A DNA stretch of 64,000 bases from Bacillus gobiensis (lineage in GTDB: Bacteria; Bacillota; Bacilli; Bacillales; Bacillaceae): assembly GCF_001278705.1 (NCBI RefSeq), contig NZ_CP012600.1, positions 1,550,190-1,614,189 of the forward strand, written 5' to 3'. Under the pieces are notes generated by a model. It was not told the DNA's origin and did not search any database. It saw nothing but the letters and a program-made list of their open reading frames with translations. The stretch's first letter is position 1, and the number at the start of each line of letters is the position of its first letter. The position numbers and the translations under genes are program-made. Below are positions 55,731 to 62,700 of the stretch, piece after piece.

Positions 55731-56963
55731 TTATGGAGCTGCTGCATCCTTCGCAGTTGCAGATACGTCATCGTTTAGTTGATGGAATATTGGAAGACAA
55801 AAAGCTGTAACTGTTACGATTGTCATCAAACCACCAATGATGAAAAAGAGAATCGGTATACTCCAGGTTTCTGCTACGATACTTCCGAGCATGGCTCCAA
55901 CAGGCATTCCTGCTTGTGCAAGAAGTATGCGGACTGCAAATACCCTGCCTCGCAAATGATCAGGAACTCTTCTTTGATACAGTGTTGTATTGTGAATATT
56001 AAAGGTGATCGCTAAGATTCCATGCAGGACAGTTACTAAAAACGAAACGATAAAATTGGTGCTTATTCCTAATATAATAAACAGGGACCCTTCAAACAGC
56101 GCGACCCCTAGCATCACGACACGCCGATTCTTTGGTTCTTTCAAGCTACCCGTTATAACAGCTCCCAGGATCATTCCTAAAGAAAACGCAGAAGTAAACA
56201 AGCCGTATTGAATTGAGTTTCCCCCTAAATAATCCGTTACATAAGGCAAAAACATTGGAATCGCTGCGCCGGTACAGAAGTTCATGACCATTAACAACAG
56301 GCCGACTCCGAGTAAAACCGGATACATTTTATAAAAGCTTAATCCTTCCTTGAACTGAGAAAACCAACTTTCCTTTTTTTCAAAGTGATGATCCGATTTT
56401 GGCAATAAGCAGAGAAAGAACCCTGCACCTGCTAACGTTAACACTAATAGTCCCAGAATAAATCCTGCTCCGGTAAACTGCAGCAGCACACCTCCCAACG
56501 CCGGACCAATCAGCATCATTAGTTGATTTGTTCCTTCCAAAAAGGAGTTCCCTTTCATCAAGCGTTCTTTTGGCAATACTTGTGCGACATACGCCATACT
56601 TGCCGGGCGGAACAGCGGCTCAGCAATTCCCATCAAAACAGCGATGGCATACATATGCCAAAGCGTAAGGAGATTAGTAAAATAAAGAAGAGCTCCGGCG
56701 AGAAAAACCCCGGCTCTCAACCATTCCGAAAATACCATCACGCTCCGGCGATCCCATCGATCAAGATAAGGTCCTGATAGCAGCTGCGTTAACAGACTTG
56801 GGATCATAAAAAACACCCAAATGCTTCCCATAGCGATTTTTGACCCAGTTAAATCGTACACAAGCCATGACATAATAAATACCGCAAATGTGCCACCCAA
56901 TGCAGAAGCAGCTTGACCAAGCCAAATCCACAGAAAAGATCGAGTTTTAAACAATTCCTTCAT
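55731..56963 (-). CDS. MFS transporter, MFS_3 type drug or siderophore exporter
   Basis: A 410-residue transporter with about 12 hydrophobic segments. The N-terminal FLWIWLGQAASALGGTFAVF and the inter-helix motif SGPYLDRWDRRSVMV (motif A-like) place it in the MFS_3/EntS-like exporters, which include macrolide-type efflux proteins. It lies 23 bp after an ArsR-type regulator. It stands where B. subtilis has bmr, but is not a Bmr orthologue, and the regulator type also differs. Substrate unknown. Confidence 0.87.
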   Translation of the reverse strand: MKELFKTRSFLWIWLGQAASALGGTFAVFIMSWLVYDLTGSKIAMGSIWVFFMIPSLLTQLLSGPYLDRWDRRSVMVFSEWLRAGVFLAGALLYFTNLLTLWHMYAIAVLMGIAEPLFRPASMAYVAQVLPKERLMKGNSFLEGTNQLMMLIGPALGGVLLQFTGAGFILGLLVLTLAGAGFFLCLLPKSDHHFEKKESWFSQFKEGLSFYKMYPVLLGVGLLLMVMNFCTGAAIPMFLPYVTDYLGGNSIQYGLFTSAFSLGMILGAVITGSLKEPKNRRVVMLGVALFEGSLFIILGISTNFIVSFLVTVLHGILAITFNIHNTTLYQRRVPDHLRGRVFAVRILLAQAGMPVGAMLGSIVAETWSIPILFFIIGGLMTIVTVTAFCLPIFHQLNDDVSATAKDAAAP

Positions 56964-56986
56964 TCTTTCATCCCCTTTTTAGACCT

Positions 56987-57964
56987 CTATCTTACATTTT
57001 TAATGTAATCGGATAGTAGAAGAGAAACGTCTTGAATCCTGGATTCACGCAAGCTATATCGGTCGCCGTCTTTGTTAGACGAATGCAGCCGTATCAAGCC
57101 TGCAGCACGCAGCACAACTAAATGGTGATGGACGGTGCTTTTTGCAAGTTTAGTTTGATTAACAATCTCCATAAAACTCTTTTGCTCTTCATGTACATAG
57201 CGCAGAATTTTCAGGCGGGTTTCATCCGCCAAGCACTTTGTCACTCTCATTAGTTTTCTTGAAGGTTCATTCGATTGGACTCCATCCAAATCGATCGGGT
57301 ATAAAAACATTTTTAAATTTTTGAAATTTTCGTAAACATTAAATGGATTTGAATGAAATTGAGGGATGAGCACGACTTTTTTGACTTGATCATCCTCTAA
57401 ACAGATACCGTTCGTCGCCTTCTCGATTAATTGAACTGAGTTCATAGAGTCCGCAAGTTCTTTCATTTTTTGTGCTTCCTGTTTTAGACTGTTAAGGATT
57501 TCGTCCTGAATCCCGCTGAAATATTCCTCATTCCATTGCTGCCATAGGTCAAGAAAATAGTCTTTTAATGCACTAAAACCATGTTCCTCAATCCAACGAT
57601 AGGTATATGTTTTTTTGAATTTTTTTACGTCTTCTTCATGTTTTTGGGCGAGGATCGACAAATGGATGTCCTTAAACTCTTTTTCCTTCAGCGATGTCAT
57701 CCATTTCAAAAATTCGGGAATGCTTTGTTTATTCGGAGAGCTGTACACATAAAATAAATCCATTCCATGATCTATATAAATTCGATCCTCCTTAATTTTC
57801 CGTTTCAATTCTGGTGATAATTGGTTATCTACTTTTTTGTACCAAGGCTTGCCAAGCTCAATAATTTTTTTCTCTTTTTTGCTCATGTAAATGTACAAGC
57901 TAATAGCAAGCTCGTAGACAGGTGAATAGTCGATTTCAATCTTAATGTGTTGATCCTGATTCAT
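56987..57964 (-). CDS. ArsR-type transcriptional regulator with N-terminal sensor-like domain
   Basis: A 325-residue protein. The C-terminal 90 residues are an ArsR-type winged helix (VTKCLADETRLKILRYV, FMEIVNQTKLAKSTVHHHLVVLRAAGLI). The N-terminal 230 residues are a mostly helical domain (IEIDYSPVYELAISLYIYM), as in DUF5937-type regulators. The ATG at 57962-57964 is favoured over one at 57980-57982, because the latter lies inside an operator-like dyad. It probably represses itself and the MFS exporter 23 bp downstream. Confidence 0.85.
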   Translation of the reverse strand: MNQDQHIKIEIDYSPVYELAISLYIYMSKKEKKIIELGKPWYKKVDNQLSPELKRKIKEDRIYIDHGMDLFYVYSSPNKQSIPEFLKWMTSLKEKEFKDIHLSILAQKHEEDVKKFKKTYTYRWIEEHGFSALKDYFLDLWQQWNEEYFSGIQDEILNSLKQEAQKMKELADSMNSVQLIEKATNGICLEDDQVKKVVLIPQFHSNPFNVYENFKNLKMFLYPIDLDGVQSNEPSRKLMRVTKCLADETRLKILRYVHEEQKSFMEIVNQTKLAKSTVHHHLVVLRAAGLIRLHSSNKDGDRYSLRESRIQDVSLLLSDYIKNVR

Positions 57965-57969
57965 TAAAA

Positions 57970-58017
57970 GTTCGACCTCCATCGAACGAAATTATTATAG
58001 TTCGATCTTAATCGAAC
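57970..58017 (-). promoter_or_regulatory. Two dyad operators around the -10 of the ArsR-type gene
   Basis: GTTCGACCTCCATCGAAC (57970-57987) and GTTCGATCTTAATCGAAC (58000-58017) share the arms GTTCGA/TCGAAC and are centred 30 bp apart, about three helical turns. TATAAT on the minus strand (57999-57994) lies between them. This arrangement fits autorepression. I see no good -35. Confidence 0.75.
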
Positions 58018-58146
58018 TCATTACATATTTCAAGTATTTTCCTTCTTTTGGCTAATGGTACCATGCCGAGTAAGTTTGACTCACTATAGAATGTAAAGTT
58101 ACCATGGGATGAATTCATTTTTTATAAAGCAGGTAAAGGAGCCTTT

Positions 58147-59073
58147 ATGATGAAAAAAAAGAAAGCTTTACTGATTTATAATGGGAATGCCGGGCAAAAA
58201 AAGATCGAAAAGACATTAGGAGCCGCCGTTCCCATTCTTTCGCAGTATGTGGACGAACTCGTAATAAAACCAACGAAAAAAGAAACAGACGCAGAAGAAT
58301 TTTGCGAACAATTAGATGAAGACGTAAATTACCTGTTTATCCTTGGAGGCGACGGCACAGTCCACTCATGTATAAATGGAGTCGCCGGACTTCACAAAAA
58401 ACCTGCAATCGGTATTCTGCCCGGCGGAACCTGCAATGATATTTCAAGGTCCTTACAGATTCCCCAGCAAATTGAACAAGCTGCACACGCGTTAACAGGT
58501 GGGGAGCTAGTTTCTATCGATCTTTTAAAAACGGATCAGCAATATGCGCTTAATTTTTGGGGAATCGGACTGATTACAGAAGCATCAGAAAATATCCGCG
58601 AAAACGAAAAAGCGGTGATTGGTAAATTAAGCTATTTTACAAGCGCATTGCGAACATTATCCAGAGCCGAACCCTTTGAAGTTGAAATGTTAATCGATGG
58701 AGAAAAAATAAATGATAAAGCAGTAATGCTCCTTGTATTAAATGGACATTTTATCGGTACAAACCGGATACCGCTTGCAAATCACATGATGAATGATGGA
58801 TTGGCGGATATTTTGATTTGCAGAAATCCAAGTCTTTCTGCTTTTAAGGAACTTTTGGCGTTAGACGATAAATCCGCTTCAGAATTTGATAAGGATGATC
58901 TATCCTTTTACCAAGGAAAATCGATTGAAATCACGACCAAACAAGAGATGAAAGCAGATACAGATGGAGAGATTTACACAAAAACCCCTGTCAAAATTGA
59001 AGTGCTGAAAGGACACTTACAAATGATCGTCCCAGCCGACAGCGCAATAGCAAGACCGTCCTCTACTGATTGA
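58147..59073 (+). CDS. bmrU: Diacylglycerol kinase family lipid kinase BmrU
   Basis: A 308-residue lipid kinase of the DagK/YegS/BmrU group. It shows the nucleotide motif FILGGDGTVHSCING at residues 64-78, then LPGGTCNDISRSL at 91-103, and the C-terminal beta-sandwich. AAAGGAG lies before tandem ATG codons. In B. subtilis bmrU belongs to the bmr operon between bkdB and yqiW; here it is kept although bmr and bmrR are replaced. The lipid substrate is unknown. Confidence 0.87.
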   Translation: MMKKKKALLIYNGNAGQKKIEKTLGAAVPILSQYVDELVIKPTKKETDAEEFCEQLDEDVNYLFILGGDGTVHSCINGVAGLHKKPAIGILPGGTCNDISRSLQIPQQIEQAAHALTGGELVSIDLLKTDQQYALNFWGIGLITEASENIRENEKAVIGKLSYFTSALRTLSRAEPFEVEMLIDGEKINDKAVMLLVLNGHFIGTNRIPLANHMMNDGLADILICRNPSLSAFKELLALDDKSASEFDKDDLSFYQGKSIEITTKQEMKADTDGEIYTKTPVKIEVLKGHLQMIVPADSAIARPSSTD

Positions 59074-59090
59074 TAAAGGACGGTTTTTTT
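59055..59090 (+). terminator. Terminator of bmrU
   Basis: ACCGTCCT and AGGACGGT form a stem around a 14-nt loop with seven T. The 5' arm lies in the last codons of bmrU. Confidence 0.82.
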
Positions 59091-59107
59091 GACAATGCAT
59101 TTGACCT

Positions 59108-59136
59108 TTGAATTTTTATGCATCGGCTGATAACAT
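59108..59136 (+). promoter_or_regulatory. Possible promoter of the RlmA-like transcript
   Basis: TTGAAT (59108-59113), 17 bp and TAACAT (59131-59136) on the plus strand. Other combinations in this AT-rich stretch are poorer. Transcription would begin about 40 nt before the leader peptide. Confidence 0.45.
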
Positions 59137-59185
59137 ATTATTGGGCAATGCCCCTATTCTTTTACACTAAAAGGAGCTCATTACA

Positions 59186-59215
59186 TTGATTATCCAATTC
59201 ATTCGTTACAGATAG
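59186..59215 (+). CDS. Nine-codon leader peptide MIIQFIRYR
   Basis: TTG start at 59186 with AAAAGGAG (59169-59176) nine bases before it, then Ile-Ile-Gln-Phe-Ile-Arg-Tyr-Arg and TAG. The last three residues fit the Arg/Lys-X-Arg/Lys (+X+) pattern at which macrolides arrest ribosomes, as in the ErmD leader (Arg-Leu-Arg). Two bases after the stop codon the terminator stem begins. The peptide ends where a stalled ribosome would block that stem. No homologue was searched, so function is inferred from arrangement. Confidence 0.75.
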   Translation: MIIQFIRYR

Positions 59216-59322
59216 TAAAAGGTATAGACTTTTTTATACCCTGCTCATTTTTTTTAATTGTATGAGGCAGGTTTATTTGTCTATGCCTTTTTCATTTATC
59301 TAACTAACGAATGAATGAGGTG
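59197..59322 (+). promoter_or_regulatory. Attenuator in the leader of the RlmA-like gene
   Basis: Three nested pairings are visible. AAAAGGTATAGAC (59217-59229) pairs with GTCTATGCCTTTT (59279-59291, one G-U) and ends in a T run, a terminator. Inside it, CCTGCTCAT (59240-59248) pairs with ATGAGGCAGG (59262-59271, one bulge). Outside, ATTCATTCGTTA (59197-59208), which lies within the leader codons, is the exact complement of TAACGAATGAAT (59305-59316), directly before the methyltransferase ribosome binding site GAGGTG (59317-59322). A ribosome stalled at the leader end would cover the 5' arms of the outer stem and the terminator. Confidence 0.78.
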
Positions 59323-59328
59323 TAAAAG

Positions 59329-60231
59329 TTGTCTAACATGAACAAAAAAATAAAAAGGGCAAACGATATTAAGAAAGCCGAATCGATTTTTTCATGCCCG
59401 ATTTGCCGATCTCAAATGAGAGTATGTGATACAAATAGTTTCGTTTGCACTAACGGCCATACGTTTAATATTGCAAAACAAGGTTATGTAAACTTTTTGG
59501 ATCACCCGATAAAAACCAACTACGGAAAGGATGTATTTGAGGGAAGGAGAGCCATAATTACGCAAAGTGGCTTATTTGCTCCCCTTTATCATTCTATTGC
59601 TGACGTGATAGCCTGCCAGAAAGCTCATTCTATGAATAAAAGAACTTTGGCAATGCTAGATACCGGATGTGGAGAGGGCTCACATTTATCAAGGATATAC
59701 AAGCATATTTCCTCTTTTAACGGCGATTCAGTAACTGGTGTTGGCATAGATATTTCAAAAGAAGGAATTTTGGCAGCTTCTAAAAAATACGATGAATTGA
59801 TCTGGTCAGTCGCTGATCTTGCGAATACGCCATTTAACGACAGGCAATTTGATGTTCTGCTGAATATCTTATCCCCTGCAAATTATAAGGAGTTTAAGCG
59901 GCTTCTGACTGATGACGGCATCGTGATAAAGGTAGTCCCTCGACGTGATTATTTAAAAGAGGTGCGACAATTCTTTTTTGATAATAAAGAAAAACAAACC
60001 TATTCCAATGCAGATATTATTGCTCGTTTTACACATAATTTTCATCATGTAAAATACTTGAATTTACGTTATACCCAAATCCTTGCGAAAACTGAAATTC
60101 AAGCATTGGTTCAGATGACCCCTTTAACATGGGATCAATCTAAGAAAAAAATACACCAGTTCTTAGAAAAAGAGTTTATTGACCTAACTGTAGACCTGGA
60201 TTTATTAATAGGAAGAAAAACCACCAAATAA
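59329..60231 (+). CDS. RlmA-family 23S rRNA (guanine-N1)-methyltransferase
   Basis: A 300-residue SAM-dependent methyltransferase. An N-terminal zinc ribbon (Cys23, Cys26, Cys40, His44 in FSCPICRSQM and FVCTNGHTF) and KQGYVNFL are the RlmA signature. The SAM motif is MLDTGCGEGSH (109-119), followed by GVGIDISKEG. The family methylates G745 or G748 of 23S rRNA; the Gram-positive RlmA(II)/TlrB type reduces tylosin binding. The start is TTG at 59329 with GAGGTG before it. The leader suggests drug-inducible expression. Confidence 0.88.
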   Translation: MSNMNKKIKRANDIKKAESIFSCPICRSQMRVCDTNSFVCTNGHTFNIAKQGYVNFLDHPIKTNYGKDVFEGRRAIITQSGLFAPLYHSIADVIACQKAHSMNKRTLAMLDTGCGEGSHLSRIYKHISSFNGDSVTGVGIDISKEGILAASKKYDELIWSVADLANTPFNDRQFDVLLNILSPANYKEFKRLLTDDGIVIKVVPRRDYLKEVRQFFFDNKEKQTYSNADIIARFTHNFHHVKYLNLRYTQILAKTEIQALVQMTPLTWDQSKKKIHQFLEKEFIDLTVDLDLLIGRKTTK

Positions 60232-60239
60232 CCTTTTAA

Positions 60240-60266
60240 AACCCGCTCTTGTTCAGGCGGGTTTTA
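60240..60266 (+). terminator. Terminator of the RlmA-like gene
   Basis: AACCCGC and GCGGGTT form a stem with a 10-nt loop followed by TTTAATAA. Confidence 0.7.
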
Positions 60267-60300
60267 ATAATAATTAAATGAATAAAAATACATTCTTGTC

Positions 60301-60708
60301 TCAGATCCACTTTTCCATGAATAACAATTCATCCTGCTTATACCCCAAGTTCTCATAAAATCCTTTTACCTGTTTATTGTCCATTTCAATCAGAAGGTTG
60401 AGCTTCTCACAGCCGATTTTTTTCAACCGTATTTCGAGTTCGCTGATAATTTTTTGACCTAAATTATTTCCTTGATGTTCCGGATCTACAGCTAAATGAT
60501 TGATCCAGCCTCTTCTGCCATCATAGCTTCCCATCACAACACCAATGATTGTTCCATTTTCCTCTAAAACAAAAAACAGCTCTGAATCCCTTTTTAATTT
60601 TTCCTTTATTCCTTCCAAAGTGTCAGAGCGGGATAAAATCAATCCTGCCCGCTGCCATAAATCAATGACAGAGTTAAAATCGCTCACAGTAAACTGACGA
60701 AATTTCAT
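60301..60708 (-). CDS. GNAT acetyltransferase (YpeA-like)
   Basis: A 135-residue GNAT protein with MKFRQFTVSDFNSVIDLWQ and the acetyl-CoA motif LAVDPEHQGNNLGQKIISELE around residues 73-93. It resembles the YpeA/RimI-like group. The substrate (protein N-terminus or small molecule) is not known. It lies 20 bp after another GNAT gene and is likely co-transcribed. Confidence 0.83.
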   Translation of the reverse strand: MKFRQFTVSDFNSVIDLWQRAGLILSRSDTLEGIKEKLKRDSELFFVLEENGTIIGVVMGSYDGRRGWINHLAVDPEHQGNNLGQKIISELEIRLKKIGCEKLNLLIEMDNKQVKGFYENLGYKQDELLFMEKWI

Positions 60709-60727
60709 TTATCCTCACCTCAGGTGT

Positions 60728-61135
60728 CTATAATAATAAAGACATGCCAGGAGCTTCCGGCTCACGTTCTGTGAACCCCAGCTTCTTATAAAAACTGTGT
60801 TTTCCTTTTGCTGAGAACAATTGAACCTTCTTCATCCCTTCGTCCTGACATTTTTTTAATAAGTTTTTCAAAATGGTTCTTCCAATGCCTTGCTTTTGAT
60901 AGTCAGGATGAACCATAACATCACAAATGAATGTTTGATATACCCCGTCAGATACTACTCGCCCAAACCCGATAAGCTCGTCTTTCCGATAAATAGAAAC
61001 AGAATACCAGCTGTTACAAATCGCTTTGTAAAGCTGGTCCTTTGTGTAATACCCTTCAGCATTCCACCCCGTGGTTTGATGAAGTTTATGAAAATCTTCC
61101 TGGTTAGGAAGTATATTTTTACATTCAATCTCCAT
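60728..61135 (-). CDS. GNAT acetyltransferase
   Basis: A 135-residue GNAT protein. GRVVSDGVYQTFICDVMVHP and the acetyl-CoA loop PDYQKQGIGRTILKNLLKK mark the fold, and HSFYKKLGFTEREPEAPGM the C-terminal strand. The ATG at 61133-61135 has AAGGAG upstream; a frame to 61192 has no ribosome binding site. Substrate unknown. Confidence 0.84.
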   Translation of the reverse strand: MEIECKNILPNQEDFHKLHQTTGWNAEGYYTKDQLYKAICNSWYSVSIYRKDELIGFGRVVSDGVYQTFICDVMVHPDYQKQGIGRTILKNLLKKCQDEGMKKVQLFSAKGKHSFYKKLGFTEREPEAPGMSLLL

Positions 61136-61229
61136 AAGAATCTCCTTCAAATAAAAATGCATATTTATTAATAATATATAATAAATATGCAAGTAGATAA
61201 ATAGGAAATTCTCATTTCATCTATTTTTT

Positions 61230-62441
61230 CTAATTCAATTTAATTGTTCGATACTCATTTTCTACAAAACTATCAATTCTTTTTAAAGCCTCTTGAACAC
61301 CACCGCAAGCTTGAAAACTCTCATTAATCTTTTTGATTCCTTCTTTGTAGTAATTGTTAGAGAGCACTTCATTTACTGCAGCTGTCAAAGACTGAACATC
61401 AATGTTTTCCTTTGATAATCTGTAACCCGCTCCAAGCTCAGTTAATCTCTGTGCTACCATTGGTTGATCCTTGTCATGCGGCAGAACAACCAGGGGAACT
61501 TGAAAGTGAATCGCTTCATTGACACTGTTCATACCGCCGTGCGTAATAAAAACATCCGCTTCACTAAGTACCTCCAGTTGAGGAACATAGGAAGAAATGA
61601 TGAAGTTATCAGGCGCTTGAGTAATTTTTGTGAAATCCGCTCTTTCTCCGGCTGCTATAACAACCTTCCCTTGAAAATCGGCAAAAGCTTCAATGCACGT
61701 ATTGAAAAACTCTTCTGTCTGATCCAAAACAGTTCCCATCGAAATATAGAGAACTTTCTCATCCTTCAACTCTTCAAGAGGGAACTGATTATTCGACTCT
61801 TTTCTTTTTGGAAAACTTGGGCCGATAAAAATATGGCTGTCACCAAAATGATCGCTGTTAGGCTGAAAATACCTGCTTGTGTATACAATCGTTAACTCCC
61901 CGTCATTTCTCATGAATTGCAGCAGGTTCTCAGGTGAAACGCCGAACCGGTCTTTTATTTGTTCAAGTAATTTTTCAGCATCCCGATCAAGCTCGAAGGA
62001 AGCCTCAGAGTCAGGATGAAAAGGTAATTCTTTAAATACGTCATCCGGCATCTTAAATGAGGGTGATGAAGAGATTCCAGGAATATTGAAGTAATCTCTC
62101 ACTAACTTTCCTGCTCCGAACATATCATACAGCACAAAATCAAAAGAAATGCTTTCTGACAATTGTTTCGTGATTTCCAGTATATCAAGCGACGATTGAA
62201 TATGAATGTTTAAAAATGCTTGTAACCCTGCTGATGAAGAAGAATCAATGGAGGCTTTACTGAGCAGATCCGGATGAAGATGTACCTTTGCTCCCACTCC
62301 TTCTAGCCGTTCCTTAAACTTTTCAGTCGTAATGTAGTGTACATTGTCTCCCTGTTCTGCAAGAGCCTTCACAATTCCAAGAGTAGGATTCACATGCCCT
62401 TCCGCCGGAAAATTAATGAATAATATGTTTGCCATTCTCAA
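61230..62441 (-). CDS. Macrolide-type UDP-glycosyltransferase (GT1, YjiC/YojK-like)
   Basis: A protein of about 403 residues, family GT1. The N-terminal acceptor domain begins ANILFINFPAEGHVNPTL, with the catalytic His in GHVNPT. The C-terminal donor domain contains SSYVPQLEVLSEADVFITH and GGMNSVNEAIHFQVPLVVLP, the sugar-nucleotide site. Relatives inactivate macrolides or glycosylate flavonoids and other acceptors. The TTG at 62439-62441 has GGAGGA six bases before it; an ATG follows two codons later. Two dyads in the promoter region suggest a dedicated repressor. Confidence 0.85.
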   Translation of the reverse strand: MRMANILFINFPAEGHVNPTLGIVKALAEQGDNVHYITTEKFKERLEGVGAKVHLHPDLLSKASIDSSSSAGLQAFLNIHIQSSLDILEITKQLSESISFDFVLYDMFGAGKLVRDYFNIPGISSSPSFKMPDDVFKELPFHPDSEASFELDRDAEKLLEQIKDRFGVSPENLLQFMRNDGELTIVYTSRYFQPNSDHFGDSHIFIGPSFPKRKESNNQFPLEELKDEKVLYISMGTVLDQTEEFFNTCIEAFADFQGKVVIAAGERADFTKITQAPDNFIISSYVPQLEVLSEADVFITHGGMNSVNEAIHFQVPLVVLPHDKDQPMVAQRLTELGAGYRLSKENIDVQSLTAAVNEVLSNNYYKEGIKKINESFQACGGVQEALKRIDSFVENEYRTIKLN

Positions 62442-62472
62442 GCTCACTCCTCCAAAGTTTATTGCGAAAGAT

Positions 62473-62523
62473 AGTTATTAATAACTAACATAAATTATAA
62501 TTCCAGCACAGAAAGCCAGTCAA
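62473..62523 (-). promoter_or_regulatory. Promoter of the glycosyltransferase gene with overlapping dyad
   Basis: TTGACT (62523-62518), 18 bp and TATAAT (62499-62494) on the minus strand form a good sigma-A promoter. AGTTATTAATAACT (62473-62486), a perfect 14-bp palindrome, lies at about +8 and could block early transcription when bound. Confidence 0.7.
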
Positions 62524-62590
62524 CAAATGACACTTGTATAAGGAAAAATAGTTCTCTTCTCCCTTTTCTTTCTTTTTATATCTAGGACAA

Positions 62591-62618
62591 AAGTTATTCC
62601 AATTGGAATAACTTTTCC
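62591..62618. promoter_or_regulatory. Perfect 28-bp palindrome upstream of the glycosyltransferase
   Basis: The sequence is a perfect self-complementary 28-mer: the left half is AAAAGTTATTCCAA and the right half its reverse complement. It shares the half-site AGTTATT/AATAACT with the palindrome at 62473-62486, but with 8 bp between the halves instead of none. The lack of a loop argues for a protein-binding site more than an RNA terminator. Confidence 0.6.
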
Positions 62619-62640
62619 CATAATATTATTAAACCTTCTA

Positions 62641-62678
62641 AAAAAAGAAAGCAGACGTTTTCAGTCCGCTTTCTTTTT
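62641..62678 (-). terminator. Terminator of the bkd operon
   Basis: On the minus strand AGAAAGCGGAC and GTCTGCTTTCT pair around a 7-nt loop and are followed by six T, about 25 bp after the bkdB stop. Confidence 0.85.
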
Positions 62679-62700
62679 ATTACTCTTTTATATATCAGCC

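Noticed and set aside
55731..56963. Assignment of the MFS gene as Bmr
   Set aside because: Position matches bmr, but the protein belongs to the MFS_3 type and the adjacent regulator is ArsR-like, not the MerR-type BmrR.
59089..59142. TTGACA at about 59089 or TTGACC at 59101 as the -35 of the RlmA-like transcript
   Set aside because: No acceptable -10 lies 16-18 bp downstream of either; TTGAAT/TAACAT fits spacing better, though weakly.
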